Source: Ascaphus truei
Lineage: Eukaryota > Chordata > Amphibia > Anura > Ascaphidae
NCBI GenBank assembly: GCA_036426205.1
Contig: CM071573.1
Coordinates: 74,190,043-74,254,042 of the forward strand
Reading direction: 5' to 3'
Length of the DNA stretch: 64,000 nt
In this document: piece after piece, positions 10,613 through 23,110 of the stretch
Numbering within the stretch: position 1 is the stretch's first letter
Layout: each line of letters begins with the position of its first letter
Notes under the pieces: model-generated
The model's database searches: none
The model's input: the letters and a program-made list of their open reading frames with translations, nothing else
What the model was told of the DNA's origin: nothing
Position numbers and translations under genes: made by a program

Positions 10613-11180
10613 ATGGTTGTTGTAGCAACCAAACGTTGACAAGCACATTAAAAAAAGTATCTGATACTACAGAACTGATTATTTTATTTTTTAATAGGAT
10701 TTTTCACATTTTGCTGCTTTAACTGCCATTCAAGTCAATGAGAGAGTCCCATTAACAAAGCTTCCCCTCACCAAAAAAAATGTTCAGACCAAAAGATATA
10801 TTTGTTAAGTGGTGATATGCTATAAGATATCTTCTGGCACCATTCAAGTGGATGGGAAATCATGTGGCTCCCTGTGATGGAAAGGCGTCAATGAGTTAAC
10901 ATGGTACAAGGTGCCGCTTGGTTTTAAACCTGATTGACCCTGAATGACAGTGACACGACTACAAGACCAGTCCTCCTCTCCTTATAAGCCACACTTGTCC
11001 CCTCATTGTTACCTCTATGGGATCCACATAAAAAAAAAAATTAAACAACTACACTTTAAATGTACTAGCAGATATTTGGAATGCTGCCGAATAAAAATAA
11101 TATAAAGGATCATTGAAATGTTACCTAAAAACATGTAACGAATAATAATGTATACTTTATTTACTAAATATTAGTCTGAA
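10613..11180. other. No gene recognised
   Basis: AT-rich DNA with short A runs; nothing supported. Confidence 0.4.
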
Positions 11181-11653
11181 AGCTGCAGACCAAGCAATAT
11201 CCTACATGTGCTTTTTTTTTTTTTAAATAAGTCAGTTCTGTACTATGAGAAACTATGAGCATTATAAAATAAAATAAAACAACTCTGAATGACATTTATG
11301 TATTATAATGTAACAAGCATTTTTTGTTTCTTTTGCAAACATTTACAAAGTCACACCCCCTTCCTCTTCTGAAACAGGCTCTGGCACACCCCTTTTTCAA
11401 CCCTGCCCTCTTCCTAGCAGTGCACCAATTGTATCTAGTGACTGCCTGTCATATGAGCTTCCTCACAGAACTTTGCATCTTTGGTCCTCTTCTGCTGCAA
11501 TGACAGCCATTTAGTGAACCCCCGAACCAAATGTTTGCTGATCGATCATTGGAGAACGGATTGATCTGCAACTTAGCTAATAACTGATCATTGTGTGGAT
11601 TGTATTGATGCCCATATTAAAGGGGGGGGGGGGTGGCAGCTTGGACTCCTGCT
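11181..11653. mobile_element. TTAA-target MITE (AGCTGCAG ends), copy 1
   Basis: It is similar along its length to 23111-23593 (shared blocks: GAACGGATTGAT, TTCTGTACTATGAGAAA, AATGTAACAAGCATTTT). It starts AGCTGCAG; the right flank is TTAA (11654-11657), and the left target copy looks mutated (TGAA). It is a non-autonomous element of piggyBac or Kolobok target type. A G12 run lies near the right end. Confidence 0.55.
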
Positions 11654-11669
11654 TTAACTGCTGCACTAG

Positions 11670-11797
11670 GGGTGTTGCTCAACTCCAGTCCTCAAGTCTG
11701 AGCGACTGAGCCACTAATAAAGCCACCTGTGCTGAAGCTGGAATATCCTTAAACCCTGACCTGTTGGGGGTTCTTGAGGACTGGAGTTGAACCCCCC
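11670..11797. mobile_element. Short hAT-like MITE, family H1
   Basis: CTCAACTCCAGTCCTCAAG at the left and CTTGAGGACTGGAGTTGA at the right are inverted repeats. Flanks TGCACTAG and GTCACTAG share CACTAG, a decayed 8-bp target duplication. The middle is shortened relative to other copies. Confidence 0.65.
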
Positions 11798-11988
11798 GTC
11801 ACTAGAAGACAAGCCATGAATCTGAAAAAAGTGCGCCCAGTGTGAGTCATTTACAAGTGATTGAGATTCCGCTTTCCCTGCACAGTTAGTTACAGGTAAA
11901 AGACAGTCAAACTATTTTTTTTTAAATGGAGTAGAACAAATGTATCAACATTGGTAAAGAGGCAAAGAAGTACAACAAATGTAACCGC

Positions 11989-11990
<2 letters not shown>

Positions 11991-12023
<33 letters not shown>

Positions 12024-12062
12024 GTGTGTGTGTGTGTGGTGTGTGTGTGTGTGTGGTTGTGT

Positions 12063-12124
<62 letters not shown>
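11991..12124. repeat. (GT)n microsatellite
   Basis: About 130 bp of GT with a few interruptions. It produces long Cys-Val or Thr-His open frames that are not genes. Confidence 0.95.
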
Positions 12125-12125
<1 letters not shown>

Positions 12126-12611
12126 CTTGTTAAAAATGCCAGAGGCTCTTAGCAAGGAAAATGGTTTAAATATTGAGGCATTCATTACAAACTTACAAAG
12201 AACCTGTTTAACATGTGGCTAAAAAGTGAGCCTGAAGGTTTAAAAAAGATTAACACAAAACCACTACTGCGCTTTGGAAGTGAAACTGCTGCCACGAGGA
12301 CTAATGGAGTTGTTTCTACAATACTGAACAGCATGGAAGCGCTTCATTTCCTGAACATTTCTTCATTGGCTCTAATTAGGCTCCCCATTAAGCTAGGTTA
12401 CATTTTGAGAACAAAAGAAACTGTTTGTTTGCAATGTTGCTATTCACAATGTATACATTCTTCTGTCTTATTTTAAATGGTATTTGTTTTCATTTGCAGG
12501 GAAATTAACCCCTTCAGATTTCGGCACCACAGCTCTTTCTGGCAGAGATGGATTCATTCATGGAACTAAACAGTGTCTCCTCTGTTTGGTTACCTGCAAC
12601 TAAGATGTTCA
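12125..12611. other. No gene recognised
   Basis: Contains an 87-codon open frame (12213-12476) without recognisable features. Confidence 0.35.
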
Positions 12612-12614
12612 TAA

Positions 12615-13562
12615 GGGCTGTTATATACAGGATGCGGCCGCGCGTTCCTATGCGAACGCGCGTGCACGTGCCGCATGCTTTTCCTGTATATAGTGCCGGG
12701 AGCTGCAGGTAAGTATAATGTGTGTAGTGTGTGATGTGTGGTATGTGTGAGTATATGTGTGGGCATGGTTGTGTGAGTGAAAGGAAGGCTAGATATGATT
12801 TTTTAATTAAAAAAAAACTTTAATAAATATTTTTTTTTTAAACTCTGCAATCACTTCACACACAAACACACAACATCCATATAAACACACATCCCACGCC
12901 ATTGAACATGCATACATACAACACACATACGATAACATATAAACACACATCCACGCATACATGCATACATTTTGTTACACACACACACACCATAATACAT
13001 ATAAACACACATCCACGACATGTACATCATGCATTACAACACACCACACACATAGTACATATAAACACACATCCACGGCTAACATGCATACTACACAACA
13101 CCTACTGTATACATATAAACACACATCCAACGCATCAGCATTACATACAACCCACACATACGTATACTATAAAACCACACACACGCATAAATGCATTACA
13201 CACACCACACATACTGTATACATATAAACACACATCCACGCATACATGCATACAACACACACAACATACTGTTATACATATAAACACACATCCACGCATA
13301 CATGCATACATACACACACACATATACATATAAACACACATCCACGCATACATGCATACATACACACACACATATACATACATTTGAGCGCAGGCAGCGG
13401 CGCGAAAAGATGAATTTCCTCATCTTCGCCGCTCTCTGTCGGCTCCCCTCTCCCTGCCATGCGCACGCGCGGCCCTTCTATAGAAAGGCTGACTAACGTC
13501 AGCCAACTAAAAATCTGCACGCACGCCCGGCGCAGCACGCGCCCGGCACTATAGAACGTGCC
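12615..13562. mobile_element. Harbinger-like TIR element holding a minisatellite
   Basis: TAA is duplicated at 12612-12614 and 13563-13565. The left end GGGCTGTTATATACAG and the complement of the right end (GGCACGTTCTATAG) are imperfect inverted repeats; both are followed inward by CG-rich DNA. The interior holds the minisatellite at 12876-13385. No transposase. Confidence 0.55.
12876..13385. repeat. Minisatellite, about 57-60 bp unit
   Basis: The word ATAAACACACATCC recurs eight times between 12880 and 13345, usually followed by CACGCATACATGCATACA and a CA/TA tail. Units near 13280-13380 are almost identical and earlier ones are more diverged. The open frames across it on both strands are consequences of the repeat. 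Confidence 0.85.
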
Positions 13563-13565
13563 TAA

Positions 13566-14509
13566 GTAGGACATGGAGAGTGGGAGGGGGGTATTCACAA
13601 GGTAAGTGGTCAATTCCATAGATAATTCAATGGAGAATCAATGTTATTTTAACCATGTGGATGTCATTTTACAAATTTCTACCAATAGCATAGATTTAGT
13701 GCGATACAAGTTCCCCCAACTTGTAGGTGGTGGACCAAGTGCAGCAGGGATCGTGACCAGGCACGATCACAGCCCAGTGCAGGTGAAATTTAAGAAGGTT
13801 TAACTCAGTGGGGAGGGGCCCTGCTTCTGAATGGGACTCCCGCTGTGTTAATTCTACCGGCCGCCACCAGTCTGGAAGAGCTGCACAGAGAGAGCAGACA
13901 GAAGCGGTCCCTTGCTCTGTGTCTCTCCGCACAGCTCTTAAAGCCAAACTTGCTATTTGTTTTATAATTTGTATTACATAGGATTGAAGCAGGAGTCTGC
14001 AAAGTTGAACCGCATTACTTTCAGGCCCGGGGACCCCATGCTTCCCGAGGTACAGACCTCAGTATGGTGTCTGTATCTCCTGCAAGTTTAAATGCCCCAG
14101 TCACGTGGGCCATGAAAACTTGCAAGAGATACCGGCACCTGATATCTACTGCAATATTCATTGTTTGCCTCCAAGTTGTTTTTTACAACATAATTTATGA
14201 GTATTCACAAATGTTAGGAACATAAATGTGTTACGACCACCAGTCACAGCGCTCCCGTAACACATGAGCAGGCCCAAGGACAGACTATGTATATTCCGTG
14301 TCATGCAAACCAGGTTTATAAAGTAATCTCCTTCTATTATCTTCACCCCAAAGGTCTATACCGTGGAGCACAGTTCACTCATGGTGAATCTTGAAGTCCT
14401 TTAGCACTGATGCACACCACTCTCCCCCATTCTGCTCTTACTGTTATATCTAAAAGGTGTTGGGTGTTGCTGAATACCAACTGGTCAAAGATAATATTTG
14501 GATTTCAAG
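13566..14509. other. No gene recognised; small inverted repeat
   Basis: GTATCTCCTGCAAGTTT near 14070 is complementary to AAACTTGCAAGAGATAC near 14116, forming an imperfect hairpin. Otherwise nothing supported. Confidence 0.35.
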
Positions 14510-14995
14510 ATCTGTAATCGGGGCCCCTGACAGGGAGTGGAGAGCCAGGACAACTGTCCCAGGCCCTGCGGCGGCCGGGGTCTCGTCCAACGCAAAAAGT
14601 TAGGCCCAGCCAGCTGCTGTGGCGGGCCTCCCCTCCACGCCGGAAGTTAGTCCTTCCCAGAAGTTGGGTCCAACTTCCGCATCCACGCACTGGACAGCCA
14701 TTCTCCAGAGACCTCAGTCCACCCCCCCTAGGTAAAAGTATGTGTGTTTGGGGGGGGGGGGAGAATTGTGTGGCTATTGCGGTAGGGAGGATTTTTTTGT
14801 GGGGGGGACTGTGAGGAGGGGGGATTGAGTGCCAGAGGAGAGTGAGTGAGTGTAGAGGGGGATGTAAGAGGGAGAGGGGGGGATGGGAAAAGAGGGAGTG
14901 GCAGGGGAAGAGAGAGAGAGGGCGAGAGGGGGGAGAGAGTGAGGGGGGAAAGATGAAGAAGGGGATGTAAAAGAGGGGGTTTTTTTAAATACATT
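14510..14995. repeat. GC-rich then purine-rich (G/GA) low-complexity DNA
   Basis: A GC-rich block (CCCTGACAGGGAG ... GGCGGCCGGGG) passes into about 230 bp of G and GA runs (14740-14965). The same order (GC-rich block, then G-rich tandem DNA) recurs at 34.84-35.66 kb, suggesting one old repeat type. Confidence 0.5.
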
Positions 14996-15000
14996 TTTTA

Positions 15001-15650
15001 AAAGTGGGTGTATGTTTTTAAAACGGAAATGCTCTATCCTACTACAGAGTCATCCTTATTAGATATCTAGGGCAAGCAGGGTTGATGCCCATGGAGAAAG
15101 AATAAATGTTTAAAGGTTCCACAGTTCTTAAAAGGTTGTAAATATCTGCTTAATCTATTTATTATACCCAGGCCCTAACAGAAAAAAAAGCATTGTTTAT
15201 TCAGATAAAGTGAAGTGGTTATATATGTTAAATACATAACAAAATGTCTACAGTAGGTATCCTGCATTTTCATGCATCCATGCCAATTTGGGGTAGAATT
15301 AAACACGTTAAAACATTTTTTAATGTTTCAGGTAAAAGCATATGCTGAAAAGTGGATTTTTCCCAGAGTGCTACAGAATGAAAAAGAAAGGTAAAAATCA
15401 ATATAGGAACCAAAAAACAACCTTCTTCAAAAGTTAACACAGCAAGATGAATAGTGGAAAGCCTGTTTTAACCCATTTGTTGCCAGAATGTCAGCAATGT
15501 TTTACATTGCTTTTGATGGGGTTAATATTCTGAAAACACCCGTAAAAAGTTACCCCCTGATATGAGCATTTTAGTTTTACTAGCCCATCCCAGCAAATAA
15601 TGCTCAGATTTCAGATTATCATCTGAGTACTAACCATAGGTGTGAAAATA
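15001..15650. other. No gene recognised
   Basis: AT-rich DNA, nothing supported. Confidence 0.4.
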
Positions 15651-15654
15651 AATC

Positions 15655-15815
15655 AATCTATCCTCAATCCATCTATCCTCTATCCATATATCCATCCATG
15701 TATTCATCCATCTATCCTCTATCCATCCATCCCCACTCCATCCATCTATCCTCTATCCATCTATCAACCCATCTATCCATCCATCCATCTATCCCACCAT
15801 CCATCATCTATCCAT
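15655..15815. repeat. (ATCC/ATCT)n tetranucleotide repeat
   Basis: Imperfect tandem CCATCTATCCTCTATCCATC-type sequence. Confidence 0.9.
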
Positions 15816-15844
15816 GAATATATGTTTTGATATGACTTTGTGTG

Positions 15845-17075
15845 TGTAGCCAGGTCCCCTCTGGCTCCCCGGTCCTCAGTTTCCCCCCTTTACCCCTGCT
15901 GCTGTGGGGGGGCTGTTGCGGGTGGCGACGGGCTTGCCGGCGGCTCCCTCTGCAGGGTGCCACCAAGTTTGTTATGCGTGCACAGGGATCGCGCATGCGC
16001 AGATGCGCGGGAGGACTCGCGGCGGCCATGTTGTGATTGGCCGCACATGCGAAGTAGGTCGCGCATGCACAGAGAAGTGCAGGTGCGGCGTCCACGCGGG
16101 GACTACAAGTCCCATGAGCCTAAGGGGAATGTCACATGCTGCGGCTTAGCCAATAGTGTGGCTGCATTTGCAGTTAAGGCAGTTTGTAGTGTGAGGGAGC
16201 TCATGCTGACATTTAAAAAAGGGACAGTTTAGTCAGTAATCTGTTGAGGAGAGGGACAGGGAGGACAGTGATGAGAGGCAGTTGTAGGAGATAGATAGTC
16301 CCCTTACTTTTTCATAGGAGTATGTCACAACTTCAAAGTCTGCAGTTCACATGTTGCTAGGCAACCAGTGAGGCTGTGAGATGTATGACAGTTAAGATTA
16401 AGACAGTTGAGGGAGAGACAGTTGAGGAGTTAGGAGTGAGTTCGTGAGTTAGTAATTTAGGAGTAAGTTAATAAATTAGTGAATTATAAGTTAATGACAG
16501 TTGGAGCAGTGGGGACAGGACCAGGGACTGCTAAGGAAAGACTGCCTGGGAACCCAGATCCTGGGAGGCACATACAAGACCAAGAGAATAGAAGTAAGCC
16601 CTTCCTGAGTGATATTCAGGCTGGAGCAGTATTTTGGGGTGCAGTGTGCTAGAAGCTAGGAAGCCCAAAAGATTTGTGGTGGACTAGAGGCCAAGACTGA
16701 TCCAGAAGTACAGTACTTACCTGAATGGGAAGGGGCACTGAGGAACTTGCCCCGAAGATAGCATTATACAGGGAACCTGTCTAATGAGTTGTAATATGAG
16801 AATAATTGATCCTGTGCAAGCCTGGAACTGTTGTGCCTGTCAATAAAATACCTGTGAGTTTCAAAAGATCCTGCCGCCCTATTTCTAATCTTGTCCTCCA
16901 ACCCACCAACTACCCTCCATTACAGCCATGGCCTGCACCTGCCAACGGGAACCCTGAGATCACAGGTAACTGACCAAGGAGCTGACACTCTAATACCATC
17001 GGGAGCAGAGCAGGACTTTGGTCACACATGTACACCCTACCCCTGGTGCCAGGGGGGGGGGATAGAGGGGTTACA
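15845..17075 (+). mobile_element. Solo LTR, copy C
   Basis: Starts TGTAGCCAGGTCCCC and ends GGGGTTACA, flanked by a perfect TGTG duplication (15841-15844, 17076-17079). AATAAA is at 16842-16847. The 5' third is CG-rich with GCGCATGCGC (15991-16000) and GACTACAAGTCCCATGAGCC (16101-16120), motifs shared with copies D and G. At 1231 bp it belongs to the long subfamily. No internal coding region is attached. Confidence 0.7.
15991..16120 (+). promoter_or_regulatory. NRF1-like and ZNF143-like motifs in LTR C
   Basis: GCGCATGCGC (15991-16000) matches the known NRF1 palindrome; GACTACAAGTCCCATGAG (16101-16118) closely resembles the known ZNF143/STAF element. Both sit upstream of AATAAA, where an LTR promoter is expected. 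Binding is inference. Confidence 0.5.
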
Positions 17076-17079
17076 TGTG

Positions 17080-17553
17080 TGTGGCTGCGTAATATGTATA
17101 CACATATGTGGGTGTTTGGTGGGTAAAATATAACATATGGTTGCCTTTGATTACCCCCTTATTGAATATTAATCTAGTTCATAAGGGGACCCGCAATATC
17201 CTGCAAAGCAATGTGTTAATTTCTCTGGCAGTGAAGGGGTTACATGTGTCACTTTGTCTGGATTCCGGATACTTGTTACATAAAACGAAACAGCGGCATT
17301 TCCCCATTGACTAGCAGTGATGTAGAGTATCAGTGGGATGAGGTCCCTGGTGCACAGTCTGTATCTGATAATCGTGGCACTCAGGGAAATGGGCTGGAAT
17401 ATATGTGGGCAAATCAGAAAGATTTATTATCGATCGCCTATTCGCTAGGTGAAAATAGAAACAGTATTTTAATATTACATGAGCAACATTGCCTGACTCC
17501 GAGTCATTCCTACTTATAGTATAGCAGCATTATTTATGATGAAAGAGAGATAG

Positions 17554-17555
<2 letters not shown>
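17080..17555. other. No gene recognised
   Basis: Contains TCTCTGGCAGTGAAGGGGTT near 17221-17240, the short repeated motif also near 2.15 kb. No supported coding sequence. Confidence 0.4.

Positions 17556-17637
<82 letters not shown>
17556..17637. repeat. (GT)n microsatellite
   Basis: Uninterrupted GT dinucleotide tract of about 80 bp. Confidence 0.95.
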
Positions 17638-17638
<1 letters not shown>

Positions 17639-19206
17639 ATTTCAGTCAAAAGGTGACACATTGTGTGCTCAGTTGCATGTCATTTTCCAGAATCCTTTGC
17701 TGCAGTGGGAGCACTGTATGCAGGATGATAATGGTGAAAGGCAGGGTTGCAGACCTGTCTAAGACATGTGAATGTGCTCACAAGTGATATTCTTTATTGG
17801 TTATATGCTAACAGTGGAGGTTTTTTGTCGCCTTTTTCACCCACCATAACTTAAAATGTGTATGGTGTGTGTGTCTATATATGTATATATATGCGCACAC
17901 ACACACACACATATCCCCCCTATAGCTCGAGAAGATAAAACAAAGATACTGAAATCTGCAGAAATTACTGTGTGAAAATAGTGGAGTCTTCATTGAAGAG
18001 GCCAAAAGAATGCAATCAAATAGACAAGATACACAGGACTCTTTGTTTACTGGGTCTGCAGATGTACCAAGCACATTGAATCTCTAAAGGACAGGGTCAT
18101 TCAAACCATGCCTAGGTATTCCATGCCAGCTGGCCAGGAAATAAGGAAAGCACCAGATGCAGAATCCACTGCTAGCTTCTTTGCACGGCTATCAGGGAGC
18201 TGTCTGGATATATCTACAGTACCAACAAGAAACCAAAAGAGGGAAATAAACAGAGAACAGACAGGGGGAGGAAAATTTATAGATTATACGTGAGATGAAA
18301 GAAAAGTGCTATACTTCAAAGATCTCAAGAAGAAGAGCACACATTCGCATTGAGAAAAGGACACAAAAGTGAGAGGGAAATTACATTTAAATGTATGTCT
18401 TTTGGTAGCTCTTGAGAAAGAATTAGCAGCAAAGAAATGTCTCCAAAGATCCATTAAAGGTGAAAAGCCATGAAGGATGTTCCCTTACGTACTTGAATAA
18501 AGGAGACCGTCCTTATTTCTGAGTCCCAAAGTGGTCTTCTTTATAAAATACAAAAAAAAAACATTTTTTATTAAGATTAAAGAATCAACAATAGTCATGG
18601 CCGACGGACCAATTCCAGTTTGGAAAGCTATTGACAATAGACTGTGCATTCCAAATTGGCGGCCATCCTATTCTATCCCAGGGCCCCAATGACTTGCAGA
18701 CTACTTTGGCAGCAAAGGGGATGGACTCTTCAATGAGTTGATCTATGCTTCTGGGTTAAAGTTGGCTTAAATGGTGGCAAATAAACAAAAACTAATAAAG
18801 GTGTGTAACAACAAAAATGTGTATTATTTGTGTTAGGATTTCTTGCAAACACAGGCAGTTAAATGGCTTGCCCTTGGTTGAGTTGGATGCTATTCAAGTT
18901 GGAAGAATGCTGCTGGTCACATATTTAGCAATATACCTAATTGATAGAGGGCCATAATGAATTTCTACATACAATGAATTGTATAGCTCCATAGATAATA
19001 TCAATTGCATTCCTAACATTCATTACTGGGTCCACACAATTAGGAAATCATTAAGCTATTTATTCTGCACTGTCTTATCATACAAACATCTCTTTCCAAT
19101 CAGCATGGTTGAAGAAGAAGTGTGAATGCTTGTATATTTCTCATTAATTTCCTCATGGTTAAAGTCAGTTACTTATAAAACCATAAAGGGCTGTCTCTGA
19201 TAGGAC
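17638..19206. other. No gene recognised
   Basis: Short TA/CA tract near 17875-17910. Otherwise non-repetitive-looking AT-rich DNA with only short chance frames. Confidence 0.4.
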
Positions 19207-19208
19207 TA

Positions 19209-19624
19209 GAGATGAGAAAAACTTTACAAGGAATTCAAATGCGCCACAGATTGGCCAATTCCTTTAATCCACAGAATCCCGCCCCGATCAGTCTAAAAAA
19301 AGGGCAGATTACGTTTTTTTCCCCTATTACTTAAAATCCAGATTTGGAATCCGAACCTGGAAATGGAATTCGAATCTGTCAACGAAATTATTATGGAAGG
19401 AGTATATAAATATTAATGTGAAGACGTTCCACGGATTTGGATTTAAATTGAATCCGTCAACGGATACTTTAGAATCCATACAGCCGAGAACCAACAAAGG
19501 ATTTTGAAGAATCCGAGCGACTTAAAGATGAAGCAATCCAATGGCGGATTCATTCCGTGGAACGGATTGGGCTGGGAAAGCCTGGGGGAATCTGCGGAAT
19601 GGATTCAGACAAGTCTGCCTTCTC
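19209..19624. mobile_element. TA-flanked MITE rich in AATCCG/CGGATT words, copy 1
   Basis: Opens GAGATGAG after TA (19207-19208) and closes with TCTC before TA (19625-19626). The body is made of many GAATCCG, CGGATT and AATCCGTCAACGG-type words. The element at 56665-57078 has the same ends, length and word content. This fits a Tc1/mariner-type target (TA), non-autonomous. Confidence 0.5.
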
Positions 19625-19626
19625 TA

Positions 19627-22437
19627 GATTCGAGCAATAGCGTACTGTGACTTTGACATTCACTTACAGCTGAAAGATTGCAGGTTCCCCAAAAGTAAGT
19701 ACAGTAGATTTTTTTTGTATTATTATTATTATTATTATCATTACAAAACCCAGTCTACTCTGTCGGCAGTAAATCATTTTAATTTTATCGTCTTCCGTCC
19801 TCATTGAACTGCACTGTTGAATGTAATAATAGTAATAAATCCAGATCTACAAGCCTACACTATGTATGACTAAGTCATAGGATTTTGCATTGAAGAATAG
19901 CTTCATAATTCATCGTATATTCAATTGGAATTTATGGGGTTAAAATCTAAAACAACAACCCAAAAGCAACTTTTATCTCAAGTTTAAATAATACTCTTTT
20001 AAAAAATCCTCCTTGCTCACTGCTAAAGCCATCGTTGTTCTGATCATCACTCTTGGGATGCTTAATTCCTGTTATTAAGGTTTTTATTTTCCCTCATTCT
20101 GAGAATCAAAATAAAACCCTAGATCCCACCATTATTTAAGAGCAATGAAATCACTGAACCCATTTCCCAGAAGGGGAGCATTATGCTCCTACCACCATGT
20201 ACCCTGCAGAGTTACCTGAAAGTAAAAGAACATTGGCCAATCACATCAATTGAATGAAGACCAAAATACAATTCAAAGTAATCAAATGTGTTCCGCTTCT
20301 ATACTATTAAATGATGTGGTACATTCTTCAAACCTCCCTATACCTTGCCAGCCCTAATCTGAATAGACTATATTTGTATATAGAAATACTGCATTTGTTT
20401 TACATGGTCCCAGATTCTAAACTGTATTGGTTGGGATGAAAAACTAAAAGGCTATTACAGTGTATACAGGAATGCTGTTTTTCATACAACAGAATTTACA
20501 TGTTTTACCCTCTGCTGTTTAGCTGTGCTTTGACATTTAAAACATTCTTACACAATGATTCTGAATTCTTCTTAGCAACCCTAATAAGCATCTTATTCAT
20601 ATTACAGACGTCACCTTTTAAAGACTGCACACATTCATTTGCTTGTAAGCCACACATTTACATACTGTGTGCGAACAGATGTACAGGATAAGGAAGCAAT
20701 GAGCAGACTTGATGACAATCTAAAACTGTCACTATTGGGTGGATGCCTGAACCCTACAGATTTATTATTCTAGACGTGTGATAAAAGTGGCAAAAATGTT
20801 AATTAGGAGATTTGGGGGTATGACAATTTGTTGTTCTACAATTTTACCATTATTTAGTATGAGATATATGAATACATGCCCATGTACACACATATGTAAA
20901 CAGTGTATGTATGTATATATATATATATCTATTATAGATATATATATATATATATATATATACATCTATACACCACACCATATATCTCACATACCCCACT
21001 CCTATACTGTAGCAATGTAGCAATGTAGCACTGACAATGTGTGCAGCACTGTGCAAAGCTTTTGAGAGTCACAATGACTCCCTACCCTAAATAACATACA
21101 ATTCATTTTTAGTGCCTCAGCAACAGGGAGAAAAGAGGTGGCACTGAGATTCAAACCATCCCCACTCCCCCCTCATATGGAATAAGCATTCAAACTACTG
21201 TCAATAGTTGGTTATTGACAAGTTCTGCCCGATTTCAGGAAGAGAGAATGTCTCTCTAAAGGTTAGTCAAAATACTACAATTGTAGTGTTCATTCCTATG
21301 GTCTTTCTAGATTTGCATTTATTTCTTTTAACATAATGGGCACGTTATGCTGGTAAACGAAAGCTTTAAAACCATTTTTCTAAACGTATTTAAATTTAAC
21401 AGGACACTCTCAATTAATTTGACAGCATTTGATGTCAATCTGAATGTTACAGTTTCAGGATGCTACAGTGTGTGCCTTCCTGTTTTGTGATATCTGCTTC
21501 CGTCTATTCCTATTGCTCCTCTATGTCTCCCAACACACCACTTTAGATGTAGGAAATGCATGTTCTTTTGAGAAGTCTTTTTTACCCCACCTAGGATTCT
21601 GTACCCGATGTTCTGTCTTAGAGAAATATTGTTTGTTACTTAGGCTATCAAAGAATCTTTTAATAGTCTCCTTCTGTATCTATGCTTTCAACCACAGCTT
21701 TAATACTTGTTGCTAAAGTTAACTCCATAAACGCTAGAAACTATTTGCTGCAGGTTTTCTCAGCACAAAAAAGGCTGCAGTTGCTAAGCAGTTCTCATGT
21801 GAAGTAAGTGGCATATCCTGTTCCTGTTACTTTGATATTATTTTCCGACCTAAGACTACATTGCTATTTTTATATGGACGCCTTGTATATTATGTTCGGA
21901 TACAATCGCAAGTTACAATAACATCTGAATAAGGACAATGCAAAGCCAAAAGAAAGAGAAAATATAAAACAATAACCCACATCTCAGAGGCAATCAAAAT
22001 CAAAGTCTGGATCATTATAATTTACGCTTCTGACTTATTACCGTTGGGCCAAAGGGAATTATTGGCGTGTGGGTGTTGAAAGATGAAGTAGATTTCCTTG
22101 CCAGAAGAAAAGAAAGAAAACACTATGTTGAACATATTCTTTTAAACCCCATTGTACAGGCAGTTTGAGACCTGACTAAAGATAAGAGAGAAATCTCTGG
22201 AGTTGAAACTTGAGACTGACCATTCGAAGGTTTTAATGTGAAGGTGCTAGTTGTCCAAGTCTCTGTGACTTCAAGGAAGCACAACTCTCAAAGGGGCAGC
22301 TTCATTAAGTGCCAGTATGGGTTTGTGCACACGATCTAACGTTAACTCCCATTCAAGTCAACAATAGCCTGAATTAAAAAGAACTCCACACTCACATACT
22401 GTACCGTAGCTACAGCCTGCAAGAGTTGCAGAGCTCC
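19627..22437. other. No gene recognised
   Basis: A (TTA)n stretch lies at 19715-19740 and an (AT)n tract at 20918-20966. A 90-codon open frame at 21444-21716 encodes a Cys/Leu-rich peptide with no family I recognise. No RNA gene seen. Confidence 0.4.
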
Positions 22438-22449
22438 TATGTGCTCATT

Positions 22450-22874
22450 TGGATTATTTTGGATTAAACTCCGCAAGCGACTTTGCATCATCTTTTATAA
22501 GGTAAGGAGCGATGCGATGTGGAGGCCAACGGCAGGATGTTCAGTATGTCTCTAGTGATTCCGCGCCATTGATCTCGATTTAGGGCGGCTTTTTGGGCTT
22601 CGGCTACATAAGTGGAGCGGTTTGAGATCTTGCGCCACCTGGTTCGACCACATTTTCTTTGGAGCATTTTGGTCCAAATTCCAGCCTATGGGTCCTGTGG
22701 TGTTGAGGCGCTGGTATGGTAGTCTGGTGATAACCAACAGGACGTGATAAATGTAACAAAAATGCAAATTTTTAACGCCTCAATACGCACCATTTTACTG
22801 TATGGCTCAGAAACATGGACACTACTCAAAAGCGATATGAACCTACTCGAACGATTCCAACTAAGATATCTACA
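22450..22874 (-). mobile_element. Non-LTR LINE 3' end with 5'-inverted (twin-primed) structure
   Basis: Direct repeats TATGTGCTCATT (22438-22449 and 22875-22886) bound the insert. The 3' part lies on the minus strand (about 22740 to 22450) and encodes, with decay, a LINE reverse-transcriptase C-terminus (AEAQKAALNRDQWRGI, stop at 22488-22490), then a short 3' UTR with repeated AATCCA. The 5' part is inverted: on the plus strand 22744-22874 encodes FNASIRTILLYGSETWTLL followed by LLERFQLRYL, a block that lies upstream of the other in intact LINEs of RTE-like type. This is the signature of twin priming. Confidence 0.75.
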
Positions 22875-23110
22875 TATGTGCTCATTCACTAAGCAATGTT
22901 ACCTAGTTGGTGTCATTACTTACTGACCGCATGCTACACCAATCATTGCTGTCTACTTTTTATTAAAATGTAATGCACATGATTCTGAATCTATTTAAAA
23001 AAATCAATTGAGGAATTTAAATATTAAAGGGGTTTTACTATCCACTAACAGAAGGTAAGGCCAGCTACTCGAAGGTTTTTAGTTAGTAGTGGTCTTATTT
23101 TGTATATTAA

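Noticed and set aside
9923..10648. 241-codon minus-strand open frame, the longest in the window
   Set aside because: It runs straight through and past a TAA-flanked Harbinger-like MITE, has no recognisable domain and its composition follows the MITE's GGCGA words.
11922..12222. Open frames rich in Cys-Val or Thr-His
   Set aside because: They are translations of the (GT)n microsatellite.
12902..13619. Several 80-143-codon frames on both strands
   Set aside because: They are products of the 57-60-bp minisatellite; all frames stay open because the unit lacks stops.
21444..21716. 90-codon Cys/Leu-rich plus-strand frame as a small secreted protein
   Set aside because: No signal-peptide cleavage pattern, Kozak context or homology that I can recognise; length is within chance for AT-rich DNA.
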